Origin: a virus
Virus record (IMG/VR): IMGVR_UViG_3300034101_001715
Location: 1-23,594 of that record
Strand: one strand, 5' to 3'
DNA: 23,594 nt
The notes below the pieces were generated by a model, which worked only from the letters and a program-made list of their open reading frames with translations, searched no databases and was not told the origin of the DNA. The position numbers and the translations under genes are program-made. Shown here piece by piece: positions 1 through 7,682 of the stretch. Numbering within the stretch: position 1 is the first letter of the stretch; every line of letters starts with the position of its first letter.

Positions 1-784
1 TTGTATCGGAAGCAGCTTGAAGACCCTCTTTGGCCTTTTCTGCCCACTTCGCTATCGTCCCATCTTCTGTCATCTCGACAATTTTGTCTTTAACCTTCGC
101 TATACCAGACGCAAGACCGCCTTTACCAAAAATAGCTTCTCCTGCCGCCTGCATCGCATCACCAATAGCATTTTTTAAAGACGTAAAAGCACCAGAAATT
201 GTAGTTGTCTCTTCTTGCGCTATACGGAAACCCGTTGCCATCGCCTGATTAACAATTGCCATCTTTTGAGCATCTGTAGTAGCTGTTCTTATGGCTGGAA
301 TATATCTTCCAAGCATCTCAAATTGACCTTCTCCTGCGAGAGCAACCATCTTCATAGAAGATTGAAGGTCTAAACCAAACGCTTTAGAAAGACCAATCGC
401 TCCTTTAATAGAATCTTCAATCCTATCGTTGGATATACCCATCGTTTTTGCAAGTGAAACAAGACCAAGCGTTATCTCGTCATCTACAGTTGTTATCTTT
501 TGAAGGCTTGTTGCAAATGCTCCCCATCTGGTAATGGCATATGAGCCGCTTTCACCAAGGGCATCAAAAGTTGCCTTTAGTTTATTCTGTGCGCTTTCCT
601 GCTCTGCGTATGCTTTAGCTAATGCCGTAAGACCGCCGACAATCGCAGTTGTAGCTCCAACACCGGAAATAGCAATCTTCTTAAATGCTGAAATAGTATT
701 AGAAATTCCATTCCTTATTCCTTGCAGACCAGAGCTAACCCCGTCCTTCAGAGATATGATTAAATTGACTTTTTTATCTGCCAT
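1..784 (-). CDS. Tail tape measure protein, N-terminal part (runs off left edge)
   Basis: The frame is open from the ATG at 784 to the window edge (about 261 codons), so the C-terminus is missing. The product sets tail length and is threaded through the tail tube. After the start MADKKVNLII there is a region of repeated small, polar and helical residues, and a stretch around residues 70-200 with alternating helices (for example SLAKTMGISNDRIEDSI and GAFTSLKNAIGDAMQAAGEA) that is typical of tape measure N-terminal halves. It overlaps the upstream gene by 11 bp, and it lies in the expected place after the major tail protein and the chaperone position. Assignment is from sequence character and gene order. 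Confidence 0.88.
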   Translation of the reverse strand, partial: MADKKVNLIISLKDGVSSGLQGIRNGISNTISAFKKIAISGVGATTAIVGGLTALAKAYAEQESAQNKLKATFDALGESGSYAITRWGAFATSLQKITTVDDEITLGLVSLAKTMGISNDRIEDSIKGAIGLSKAFGLDLQSSMKMVALAGEGQFEMLGRYIPAIRTATTDAQKMAIVNQAMATGFRIAQEETTTISGAFTSLKNAIGDAMQAAGEAIFGKGGLASGIAKVKDKIVEMTEDGTIAKWAEKAKEGLQAASDT

Positions 785-1484
785 TCCAAAGCTCCTTAAT
801 CTCGTTTGCTTTGATACGAAATGATTTTAGAGCAACAAGTTTTGCAGTTTGAGCAGGGGCTACAGCTTTTCCTTTATGAGCCAATGCGCTTCTGCTTGCA
901 TCACATTCAGAATTTACTTTTGAAATATATTGCTCAACTAGGCATCCAATTTTTTCAATCGGAGTTTCATAAAGCCATAAATCAGGAGTTCCACCATACT
1001 CTCTAAGCATGATAGAAACTAAAGCCCCATAGTTTGCGTCTCCTCCTGAAGATTGATTCACGCCATTCGATCCTGTACATTTAAGAAAGATTTCAGTCAT
1101 GTCATCTATTGTGCAATGAAGTTTCCTAGAAAGACTCTTTATTGCTTTGTCAGCCTTATTTCTTTCAGAGTATTCATCCAGTACATCGCTTGTTAGAGGC
1201 AGGGTTAGAATCCAGAATAAAAAGCAGTTCTGAAAAGTTCCATCAACGTCCCATTCTTCGCACTTCTCAGCATACCACATGCTTTTTGCAATCGTAAGAG
1301 GATAAAACTTTATCCCGAAATATTCATAAGGCTGATTTAGTATGCGCTTATCTTCTGGAGTATGCTTAACAACCTTCTCAGCCAGCTTGTCAAGTTGCTC
1401 TATTAGCTCAAAGTCCTCTACACGAAGAACATGAGATGTGTCTTTCAGGAGCTTTGCTACTGTCTTTTTTGTCAACTCTTGCAT
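774..1484 (-). CDS. Putative tail-assembly chaperone (main frame)
   Basis: This is a 236-residue product from ATG 1484; a TTG two codons earlier is also possible. I do not recognise the family by sequence. It sits between the major tail protein and the tape measure, where siphophages carry the tail-assembly chaperone (lambda gpG/gpT position), and it overlaps the tape measure start. It looks soluble, mostly helical, with Trp/Tyr-rich segments around 60-95 and 160-175 and a Lys/Ala-rich C-terminus. A second frame starts at 1569, directly coupled to the major tail gene, and overlaps the first part of this one. The full protein may therefore start there and reach this frame by a +1 shift. Function is inferred from position only. 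Confidence 0.6.
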   Translation of the reverse strand: MQELTKKTVAKLLKDTSHVLRVEDFELIEQLDKLAEKVVKHTPEDKRILNQPYEYFGIKFYPLTIAKSMWYAEKCEEWDVDGTFQNCFLFWILTLPLTSDVLDEYSERNKADKAIKSLSRKLHCTIDDMTEIFLKCTGSNGVNQSSGGDANYGALVSIMLREYGGTPDLWLYETPIEKIGCLVEQYISKVNSECDASRSALAHKGKAVAPAQTAKLVALKSFRIKANEIKELWNGR

Positions 1485-1569
1485 TTTCAAGTTCCATTTT
1501 ATTCTTCAACGATTCTGCTAAAGGTCTAAAGGCTGAAACAACCTCCCCGTTCTGTAGCCGTATGTTCAT
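1408..1569 (-). CDS. Short overlapping frame at the tail chaperone position (53 aa, possible frameshift donor)
   Basis: The ATG at 1569 shares its A with the TAA stop of the major tail protein gene (TAATG), a typical coupled start. The frame codes 53 residues and ends at 1408. The first 35 or so residues (from MNIRLQNGEVVSAF on) look like normal protein. The last part (KAPERHISCSSCRGL) reads like an out-of-frame copy of the next gene. It fills the otherwise empty 85 bp between the tail protein and the 236-residue frame and overlaps that frame by 77 bp. In the overlap lies GAC-AAA-AAA-GAC (1473-1462). A +1 slip there would join the two frames. It could also be a stand-alone leader peptide. Confidence 0.5.
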   Translation of the reverse strand: MNIRLQNGEVVSAFRPLAESLKNKMELENARVDKKDSSKAPERHISCSSCRGL

Positions 1570-2321
1570 TACGCAGTGGCAAGGTCGGTGTTTGCGTGAG
1601 CCGTGAAGCTGAATGTATCAAATGCGCTGTTGCTGTCGCTCGAATCAACCGAATCCACCAGCGGAACAAGCATATCATTTGTATTAACTCCAAAATCGGC
1701 CTCAAGCAAAGCCGCCGTGTTACTTGTCGGTATTCCCTCAAAGTCCATCTTCAGCTCACAGCGAGGCGTAATGTTCTTTCCAACTAGGTGGTCTCCGTTT
1801 TCGTCGTTCGTGTCAACGTGATTCATCGTGAAGCTAACAGACCAGCTTGAAGGGCTGGAGTTAGCACCAACCGTAACGCCGAAGTCAGGGCAACCAAATC
1901 CATCCCAAGCCTCAAAAGCCTCACCAGTTTCGTGAGGGAAGAAATCACTTACATCAGCATAACCAACAGCCAGACCTGCGGCATGAGCATTCTCTGCATG
2001 CTGGTGACCTGTAACATCAATTGTAACATAGTTACCTTCAGAAGCATTGACTGTCAATCCGGTTATGATTTTGCTGTTTTTAACATTTCCGAACTGCGTC
2101 AGGAAGGTGGCAAGATCACCAACAAAGTCGCTGCCGCAATAGTTGGCTGACTGTGTGTAATCAGTCTGCTCGCCAACATTACGCTGGCAGGCAACATTGC
2201 CAAGTTCATCCATCGCTTGTGCGTTTGTCGTCTTGAGGCTTGAGCTTGATGCCGTAGTATTAAAACCTGCCGGAAGGCTGAAAAGGTTTGTAGCTGTTAA
2301 ATCAATCGTTGCGTCTGCCAT
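1569..2321 (-). CDS. Major tail (tube) protein, probable
   Basis: 250 residues, starting MADATIDLTATNLFSL after a strong ribosome binding site (AGGAGG). The protein is rich in Thr, Ser, Asn, Asp and short beta-strand patterns with no membrane segment, as expected for the tail tube subunit that polymerises around the tape measure. Its place, after the tail terminator-like gene and before the chaperone position and tape measure, is the usual one. No diagnostic motif is visible, so the name rests on composition, size and gene order. Confidence 0.65.
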   Translation of the reverse strand: MADATIDLTATNLFSLPAGFNTTASSSSLKTTNAQAMDELGNVACQRNVGEQTDYTQSANYCGSDFVGDLATFLTQFGNVKNSKIITGLTVNASEGNYVTIDVTGHQHAENAHAAGLAVGYADVSDFFPHETGEAFEAWDGFGCPDFGVTVGANSSPSSWSVSFTMNHVDTNDENGDHLVGKNITPRCELKMDFEGIPTSNTAALLEADFGVNTNDMLVPLVDSVDSSDSNSAFDTFSFTAHANTDLATA

Positions 2322-2377
2322 AGTAGTTTCCTCCTGTTATCTATACGAAATCTAAATAAAGTCTAGTTAATGTCAAA

Positions 2378-3652
2378 TCAGTCCCCGTAAACCGCTTCTG
2401 TCAGAAACAGGATTTCAAGCGGTATGCGGATGCGCCAATACCGATGCCTACCGATGATTAGTTCCTCTGGCGGCTCTGGAAGGGCGGATAAGTGACACCA
2501 GTTCACATTGCCTGTCTGATTAAGGTTGTTTGTTGCCTTTAACCACGCCTGAATAGCCCCACTAAAGTTCATAGCAGTTGTTCTATTCTCAAAAACACCA
2601 ACTATCTCGGCTGGAATAAGTTCGGAACACCAGTTTCCAGATATTCCGTAGGTTCTCTCAATGTCGAAATCTCCGCTTGTTCCTCCGCTGTTAATCATCC
2701 ACACGTTTGCCTGCTTTAGAGTTCCTTCGTCATTAATTGGAAGATAACCACGGAAGCAGTCAACACCATCAGTATTTCCTAAAAAATCAGAAAGCGATTC
2801 ATAAGCTATGGATTCAGCAAGGTTCCAAGATTCTCCAATTGTATTTTCATTATAAGTTATATCAGGAGAATTATTGTCTGCTCCAATCCATGCACCATCA
2901 AGTGAATCTGAAACATAAATTTGACCTTGTGCATTCACATCCGCTGTATAATCTTCTAAATCAGGATAACTTATCGAAGGAACTGGCAATGCTCCTCCAA
3001 TAGAAAAAACTGTAGCTGTCTTACTAGGAGCCATGCCATCAATTGCTACTCGATACTTTGGAATAGCTGAACTTCTTATCCAAAAGTCTGATCCAGAACC
3101 ATAACCTATATAGTCTGCAGAAGTACCGCCATCTTTTATCCATTTTGGAAGCTTTTGAGTTCCAACAATAGCACTAAATGTATAAGTTCCATTACATGCC
3201 GCCGTTCCTGCGCCAGATATTATAATCTGATATGGATATGTCTGTTGATAACGTCCAAAAGGAACGGAAGTTGTATTAACTGTATTCGCCAGAACCAATC
3301 CTCCACCAAATAAAGACCAAGAATCATTTGTTTTAGTTATGTAATATGTTGAATCACCTGACTTATACCACTTATCGTCCAGTCCACTACGATTATACTC
3401 TCCATCAAATTGAATAAGACTAGAGCTTGAAACTGTTATATTTAGTGCGGCGTTATTTTTGTTAGCTTCTGAATACTCTCCAATAAACCACCACTCCCCA
3501 TAATCTGGACGAGTTTCGATTGAATTTTTCCAAACATATAAAGACCCATTACATAACTTGTAAACATCATCTTCGCCTGTTTCATAGTAGTATCCGCTTA
3601 CAGATGGTGTCTGTGTTCCTGATAATTTAAAAGGTATTTTGTAGCTTACCAT
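2378..3652 (-). CDS. Tail-terminator-like protein with beta-repeat N-terminal extension
   Basis: 424 residues; ATG 3652 follows GGAG. The C-terminal 150 residues or so (from about 275, WNLAESIAYESLSDFL, to the end, RYWRIRIPLEILFLTE) have the length and pattern of a tail terminator or completion protein, and the gene sits between the gp10-like protein and the major tail protein, where that gene is expected. The N-terminal 250 residues are about three degenerate modules (near 14-62, 79-125 and 147-195), each a Gly/Tyr/Trp-rich beta unit with a G-x-Y start and a W or Y-rich end. Such modules suggest surface display or glycan contact. The terminator call is inference; the modular build is seen directly. 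Confidence 0.5.
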   Translation of the reverse strand: MVSYKIPFKLSGTQTPSVSGYYYETGEDDVYKLCNGSLYVWKNSIETRPDYGEWWFIGEYSEANKNNAALNITVSSSSLIQFDGEYNRSGLDDKWYKSGDSTYYITKTNDSWSLFGGGLVLANTVNTTSVPFGRYQQTYPYQIIISGAGTAACNGTYTFSAIVGTQKLPKWIKDGGTSADYIGYGSGSDFWIRSSAIPKYRVAIDGMAPSKTATVFSIGGALPVPSISYPDLEDYTADVNAQGQIYVSDSLDGAWIGADNNSPDITYNENTIGESWNLAESIAYESLSDFLGNTDGVDCFRGYLPINDEGTLKQANVWMINSGGTSGDFDIERTYGISGNWCSELIPAEIVGVFENRTTAMNFSGAIQAWLKATNNLNQTGNVNWCHLSALPEPPEELIIGRHRYWRIRIPLEILFLTEAVYGD

Positions 3653-3662
3653 ATTTATTCTC

Positions 3663-4136
3663 CTAAATTGCTTTGATTATCTTATCAACAAGCCCATCAA
3701 CAGCTTTCATGTACTGGTCTTTTGTCTTTTCCTCTGCCTTGAAAATATACTTGTCGGTTGCTAGCCCGTCATTCTGCCAGCCTAGTTTCTTCCAACTCTT
3801 ACCCTTCTCATCGTGTATCTTCTCTGCGTATCTACCAGCCTTGCTGTTTGACGGAACACCAATCTCAACAGAGTCTTTTTTAACTTCTGTTGTAATTGAG
3901 CTTTTCAGGCTTCCGCTGGTGAAACTGGATGTTGACCGCTTTGTCTTGCCTCCTTTTAGCATTGAAACATACTCGGCTTTAGTCATTGAGCGTGGAGCCA
4001 TTGCAATAGCCATCTTGCCAACGATTGAACCGATTGTTGATAGCATCTTGCGCTTGTTAGCATTGGTAGCTTTACCAGCCAATGCAAGCCGTCTCTCAAG
4101 TGCTACAAGCTCTCTTGTATCAACGATGATTTCCAT
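3663..4136 (-). CDS. HK97 gp10-like head-tail/tail-completion protein
   Basis: 157 residues from ATG 4136 (MEIIVDTRELVALERR), chosen because GGGAG precedes it and because the 24 codons upstream lie over the zinc-ribbon gene in another frame. The pattern fits gp10-like tail-completion proteins: an N-terminal helix with alternating charges, a central Ser/Thr/Lys-rich loop with KAEY and GSLKSSI, then V-x-I-G-V and a segment RYAEKIHDEKGKSW close to the family's Y-x-x-x-x-E-x-G motif. These proteins close the head-tail joint. It overlaps the upstream gene by 17 bp. Confidence 0.7.
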   Translation of the reverse strand: MEIIVDTRELVALERRLALAGKATNANKRKMLSTIGSIVGKMAIAMAPRSMTKAEYVSMLKGGKTKRSTSSFTSGSLKSSITTEVKKDSVEIGVPSNSKAGRYAEKIHDEKGKSWKKLGWQNDGLATDKYIFKAEEKTKDQYMKAVDGLVDKIIKAI

Positions 4137-4269
4137 AACGCTCCCACATATAAAGTCCTGTCTTTCCGCAATACACGCACTCACAGAGTCCATCACCACG
4201 AAGGGCAAATGATACGCTTCCGCAGGTGCAGATTATCGCTCTCTGATCGTCTGGAATAAGTTCGCTCAT
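4120..4269 (-). CDS. Mini zinc-ribbon protein (49 aa)
   Basis: The ATG at 4269 overlaps the stop of the minor head gene (ATGA), and the frame ends at 4120 inside the start of the gp10-like gene. The product begins MSELIPDDQRAIICTCGSV and carries two cysteine pairs, CTC near residues 14-16 and CVYC near 36-39, that can hold one zinc ion. It is a head-module accessory of unknown role. Tight coupling on both sides and the spaced cysteines argue that it is real. Confidence 0.65.
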   Translation of the reverse strand: MSELIPDDQRAIICTCGSVSFALRGDGLCECVYCGKTGLYMWERYGNHR

Positions 4270-5105
4270 TTCTTTCCTTCAGGTGTGTAAACAATCGTGG
4301 TGTGAATACAATTTGGATGAAAAAGACCGTTCCCCGTAGCTTCTGCAACCGTTGTGTGCCCCTTTGTTGCTCCTGTAAGGCTTAGAATCTCTCCCTCATA
4401 CTGAATACATGGGCTGTCTGGATAATTGCTCTTTCCAACTACCTGCACTAAATCAAGACCAGCATCAGCCATCATATCATTGTATGTTTCACGTGCAACC
4501 GTTGTGTGAAGTGTGCGATTCAGCATACCAAAGTACGAATCAGATGACCATTTCTTGCCAGCCTTGTCTGTGAATGTAGCACCGGCCTTAATCTGATTAG
4601 CTCGCTTCTGCATCTCTGCCGATAGCTCTGGATTTGTCATTCCTGTTAAAGCTCCTTTGCGGATTGTATCGCTTACTGCAATCCGTATTGCCCGCAAGTC
4701 TTCATTCATCATTCCGCTGACCTGTGCATTAATTCCAACACGCTTATCAATCGTCGAGGGGTTTATCCTTCCAATCAAATCATCTAAATACTTTTTTGAG
4801 AATTGTCCGAATGTAGCACCCTCAACTCCTTTTGGTAGGTCATCAATAGCTAGCGTGTGCCATGCCTTGCTTACGGTATATCCACGCTCTTTAGTCCAGT
4901 CATCAACACCACGGTTCAAACTGACATACTCATCAACAATGCCCTTGTAAAGCCCATCTCTAAGCGTTGCCGCCTTAACGAAGTTCTTTTGACTTGTCGC
5001 TTCAATAATTAAAGACTCGACATTACGCCGAGCCTCTTTCACCAATGCGAAAAGCTCCTTCTGCCCTTCTGCTATCTGGGCTTTGATGAGCTTGTTCCTG
5101 TCCAT
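4266..5105 (-). CDS. Phage minor head protein (SPP1 gp7 / Mu F-like)
   Basis: 279 residues. The N-terminal half is helical and charged. The C-terminal half has the family hallmark: TLHTTVARETYNDMM, then SPCIQYEGEILSLTG and NGLFHPNCIHTTIVYTP. The H-P-N-C-x-H-T motif near the C-terminus is typical of minor head proteins bound at the portal vertex, whose C-terminal fold is related to ADP-ribosyltransferases. The start at 5105 shares one base with the stop of the preceding connector gene. Confidence 0.85.
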   Translation of the reverse strand: MDRNKLIKAQIAEGQKELFALVKEARRNVESLIIEATSQKNFVKAATLRDGLYKGIVDEYVSLNRGVDDWTKERGYTVSKAWHTLAIDDLPKGVEGATFGQFSKKYLDDLIGRINPSTIDKRVGINAQVSGMMNEDLRAIRIAVSDTIRKGALTGMTNPELSAEMQKRANQIKAGATFTDKAGKKWSSDSYFGMLNRTLHTTVARETYNDMMADAGLDLVQVVGKSNYPDSPCIQYEGEILSLTGATKGHTTVAEATGNGLFHPNCIHTTIVYTPEGKK

Positions 5106-5485
5106 TACGACCCTCTGCTAATGCGAATCCGTTGCTGTAGGAGGTACTTCTGTGCGATTGGGCAAATGGTAATTCCGTAGAACTTGTCTCTCTGCTCTGT
5201 GTCTGCCGTTTCAATGATCTGTGCGCTGTTCTGAGAATTTGTTGTTCGTACAGTTTCCTCAAGAAGATACAAAGCCTGCTCAAAGTGTGCGTAGTCATCA
5301 CGGTAACGGTCTGTGCTTGCAGGATTGTATAGGTCACGACAAAGGAACAGCTCAAGCTCTCTCTTTGCCTGAACAAGTGCCGCAGTCTTTTCATTGTCTG
5401 TGTAATTAGCCCAATCAAGAGCCTTTACATGGGCATCAACATCAAAGTATGCATCGGCATCTTCTATGTCTTTATCGTAAGCCAT
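5105..5485 (-). CDS. Head-tail connector protein (gp6/gp15-like), probable
   Basis: 126 residues; ATG 5485 follows AAGGAGGG. It is helical and acidic at the start, with WANYTDNEKTAALVQAKREL as a first helix pair. This resembles head-tail connector proteins that dock under the portal and often begin with a residue-filled helix bundle. Its place between capsid and minor head genes is suitable. There is no unique motif, so confidence is moderate. Confidence 0.55.
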   Translation of the reverse strand: MAYDKDIEDADAYFDVDAHVKALDWANYTDNEKTAALVQAKRELELFLCRDLYNPASTDRYRDDYAHFEQALYLLEETVRTTNSQNSAQIIETADTEQRDKFYGITICPIAQKYLLQQRIRISRGS

Positions 5486-5488
5486 TTA

Positions 5489-5638
5489 TTATCCCTCCTT
5501 GGGCTTCCTGACACGCTTCTTTTGTGCTTCATCAATAGCAGGAACATCTTCAACATGAACTGGCTGTGAAGCCAATTCTGAGGATTTCTTAGCCATATCT
5601 ACCGTGTACTGTGTTTTTGTCTGTCCTTTGTAGTCCAT
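5489..5638 (-). CDS. Small hypothetical protein (49 aa) in head module
   Basis: ATG 5638 follows CTGGAG. The product starts MDYKGQTKTQYTVDM and ends in a very basic tail, KKRVRKPKEG. Its last codons supply the ribosome binding site of the connector gene, 3 bp away. It has no cysteine or membrane segment. I do not recognise the family; the gene is supported by its binding site and tight packing. Confidence 0.55.
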   Translation of the reverse strand: MDYKGQTKTQYTVDMAKKSSELASQPVHVEDVPAIDEAQKKRVRKPKEG

Positions 5639-5650
5639 CTCTATCTCCAG

Positions 5651-5681
5651 AAAAAAGCGGGTAGGTTTGGATTCCCTACCC
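5651..5681 (-). terminator. Rho-independent terminator after the signal-peptide gene
   Basis: On the minus strand GGGTAGG (5681-5675) pairs with CCTACCC (5665-5659), a perfect 7-bp stem with a 9-base loop, followed by GC and six T (5656-5651). It lies 9 bp past the stop of the 104-residue gene. It would reduce transcription from the capsid side into the connector and tail genes. Confidence 0.75.
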
Positions 5682-5689
5682 TGTCGTCA

Positions 5690-6004
5690 TTACGGGGCAA
5701 CCAGCACCCAGTCATTCGTTGTAACGCCTTTGGCAACCCAAACAGCGTTAGTGCCTGTTCCGGCGCCACCAACCAGAATCTGCCCGACGAATTTCGGGGT
5801 ATATCCTGTGGTGGTAGTGGTAACATTGGTGTCAACCTGAGCAGTCGCCGCAACAAAGCCAGTACCAGATGCAACAACAGAACCGCCAGTTCCAACCGTT
5901 ACAACGGCTGAAACAGTCTGTGCGGATTCGCTGGATGCCGGAGTGTAGTCAGCCGCAAAGCCAACGAGAGCTACAAGGCTCATCAGTGCAATCAGTTTCT
6001 TCAT
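5690..6004 (-). CDS. Small beta-rich protein with Sec signal peptide, in the head module
   Basis: 104 residues from ATG 6004, which follows CAGGAG. The N-terminus MKKLIALMSLVALVGFAADY is a clear signal peptide: Lys-Lys, a 13-residue hydrophobic core, and likely cleavage near residue 17 (GFA/AD). The rest is Gly/Thr/Val/Ala-rich with repeated V-x-V-G-T-G-G patterns and ends DWVLVAP, like small virion decoration or fibre domains. It lies just after the major capsid gene, where decoration proteins occur, but export would take it away from cytoplasmic capsid assembly. The role is unknown. Confidence 0.7.
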   Translation of the reverse strand: MKKLIALMSLVALVGFAADYTPASSESAQTVSAVVTVGTGGSVVASGTGFVAATAQVDTNVTTTTTGYTPKFVGQILVGGAGTGTNAVWVAKGVTTNDWVLVAP

Positions 6005-6033
6005 AATCAATCTCCTGTTTTGTTTTTAGAGTG

Positions 6034-6065
6034 AAAGGGCGGTTGGTGTTCCCGCCCCGTTTTTA
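6034..6065. terminator. Hairpin after the major capsid gene (possible attenuator)
   Basis: GGGCGG (6037-6042) pairs with CCGCCC (6052-6057) over a 9-base loop. On the plus strand a T5 tract follows (6060-6065). On the minus strand, the direction of transcription, only TTTC follows. It may act as a weak attenuator or RNA-stabilising end below the highly expressed capsid gene. Confidence 0.4.
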
Positions 6066-6076
6066 TTCCCTATCCC

Positions 6077-6928
6077 TTACGAGGTGGCAATAGTAGTGGT
6101 GTTAATGTTAACATCAACGCTGATTGCCGGACGGTATGTCTTGATTCCGCCGATTGACAGCATACGATAACCAGTAGCCATACGACCTTCGAGGCGGATA
6201 CCTTCGTCAGTGATGACATCATTAGCCAGCGCAATAGCAGAACCTTCAACGCCAGCCAGCGCACGGATGTTCGTGGAAGTCTTGACGTTGTTGGAAACGT
6301 ACATATTCACGCCGAAGAACTTACCTGAGAATCCGTTGCCAATTGCCGCATCAGCAGAAGCATTGATCTTGCCGCCGAAGTAGATATTGACAGCTTCTTC
6401 AACAGTCGGAGGCGCAATCAGGAATATTTTGCCAGCCGGAGCATTGGCTTCTTTCAAGTCTCGAACAATCGAGGCAAAGAACGCCGGAACATTCGCACAG
6501 GTCGTAGCGGTGAACTGCCAAGGAGTCGTGCCAGTTGCATAGTTATTAATGCCAGCGTTGGCGTACTCGCTCATGAACAGGTCATCCCAATAGTCAGCCA
6601 ACTGATACCCAGCATCCGTAAGAAGCTCGCTCAGGTAATTGACATTTGTCTTAGCCTTAACCGCATCTTCATCTTTGAAGGCCACATAGCGGCTCTTGTC
6701 AATCAGAAGGTCGGTCGTTGCATCGGTCGGGTCGCTATAGGTGATGTTGTCATCGGTGTAAGCCGCATCAGCCAGATTTCCGAGGCTCAGAATGTGCAGG
6801 GTATCACCCATGCCCCATACTTCTTCACGGAAGTTCTTGTTAGCAACCATCTGAGCCGGAAGGCTCTTGCGAAGGGAAGCCAGCACAATCTTGCGCCAGA
6901 CTTCAGGAATTACATTGGAAAGTGCCAT
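6077..6928 (-). CDS. Major capsid protein (HK97 fold)
   Basis: 283 residues. The order of segments is that of phage coat proteins of the P22/gp5-like HK97-fold group: an N-terminal VWRKIVLASLRKSL helix, MVANKNFREEVWGMGDTL with the usual G-D-T turn, a run with TTDLLIDKSRYVAFKDED (the E-loop to P-domain region), and a C-terminal section with IFLIAPPTVEEAV and EGRMATGYRMLSIGGIKTYRP. ATG 6928 follows GGAG. It follows the scaffold gene, as expected. It is the shell subunit of the head. Confidence 0.88.
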   Translation of the reverse strand: MALSNVIPEVWRKIVLASLRKSLPAQMVANKNFREEVWGMGDTLHILSLGNLADAAYTDDNITYSDPTDATTDLLIDKSRYVAFKDEDAVKAKTNVNYLSELLTDAGYQLADYWDDLFMSEYANAGINNYATGTTPWQFTATTCANVPAFFASIVRDLKEANAPAGKIFLIAPPTVEEAVNIYFGGKINASADAAIGNGFSGKFFGVNMYVSNNVKTSTNIRALAGVEGSAIALANDVITDEGIRLEGRMATGYRMLSIGGIKTYRPAISVDVNINTTTIATS

Positions 6929-6947
6929 AATTATTCTCCTGTTTTAG

Positions 6948-7601
6948 TTATTGATTCGCCGCCATTGCCAAAGCCGCCGCAGGGTTTGCGAGAATATCCG
7001 CATCACTCATTGCGAGAACTTTATCAATGCCGCCTTTGTTGTTTTGTGGGCTTGCGCCGCCCGCTTTTGAACCAGCTCCACTTAGAGCATCAGCCGCCAG
7101 CAGTCCGGCATATTTTTGAGACACGGTTTTCAGGCGTTCATCCACAAGGACGGTGTTACCCAAATCCTCAAGGTCTTTGAACTCGTTTGAAACAAGCAAT
7201 GAACGTGCATCCTCTGGAACCTTATCCATGAACTTCAGCTTCTGTGCCAGTTTTGAAAGCTCTGCATTTCGCCGCTCTGTCTTGTACTGATTCTCAAGGT
7301 CAGCTCTAGCCTTTGCCTCAGCTTCGTACTTTGACTTCAAACGCTCCAGCTCAAGCTTGTTCTTCTGGCTTTCACTCAGGTCTTTTCCCTCAAGCTCGTC
7401 AATCTTGGCTTGCAGTTCATCAACCTTCTGCTGATATTTCTTCTTATCTCCTAGGATGCCGGAAGCCTTGCCTTCTGCCTCTGCGATCTTAGCCTTCAAT
7501 GCCGCAATCTCTTCAGAGTTGTCAGCACCAAGAATCGCATCAATCGCATCATCAGCCAGCCCTGCTTCTTTCAGTTTTGCTGTTTTCTCAGCCTTAGTCA
7601 T
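6948..7601 (-). CDS. Capsid scaffold protein
   Basis: 217 residues. Residues 28-120 or so form a long Glu/Lys/Ala/Leu coiled coil (EEIAALKAKIAEAEGK through KYEAEAKARADLENQ), the C-terminal third is Gly/Ala/Ser-rich (SGAGSKAGGASPQNN), and the last stretch is short and helical. Phage scaffolds have this build, and the gene lies between portal and major capsid. The start is fixed by AAGGAG 7 bases before ATG 7601. Confidence 0.82.
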   Translation of the reverse strand: MTKAEKTAKLKEAGLADDAIDAILGADNSEEIAALKAKIAEAEGKASGILGDKKKYQQKVDELQAKIDELEGKDLSESQKNKLELERLKSKYEAEAKARADLENQYKTERRNAELSKLAQKLKFMDKVPEDARSLLVSNEFKDLEDLGNTVLVDERLKTVSQKYAGLLAADALSGAGSKAGGASPQNNKGGIDKVLAMSDADILANPAAALAMAANQ

Positions 7602-7682
7602 GTCTATCTCCTTCGGTCTTCATGGTAGCCGACACCAACCACACTTCAACGGCTGTGTGCGCCGAATCGCCCTAATTACGGC

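Noticed and set aside
3673-4212. 179-codon plus-strand frame
   Set aside because: It lies opposite the gp10-like gene and its composition is that of a complement frame.
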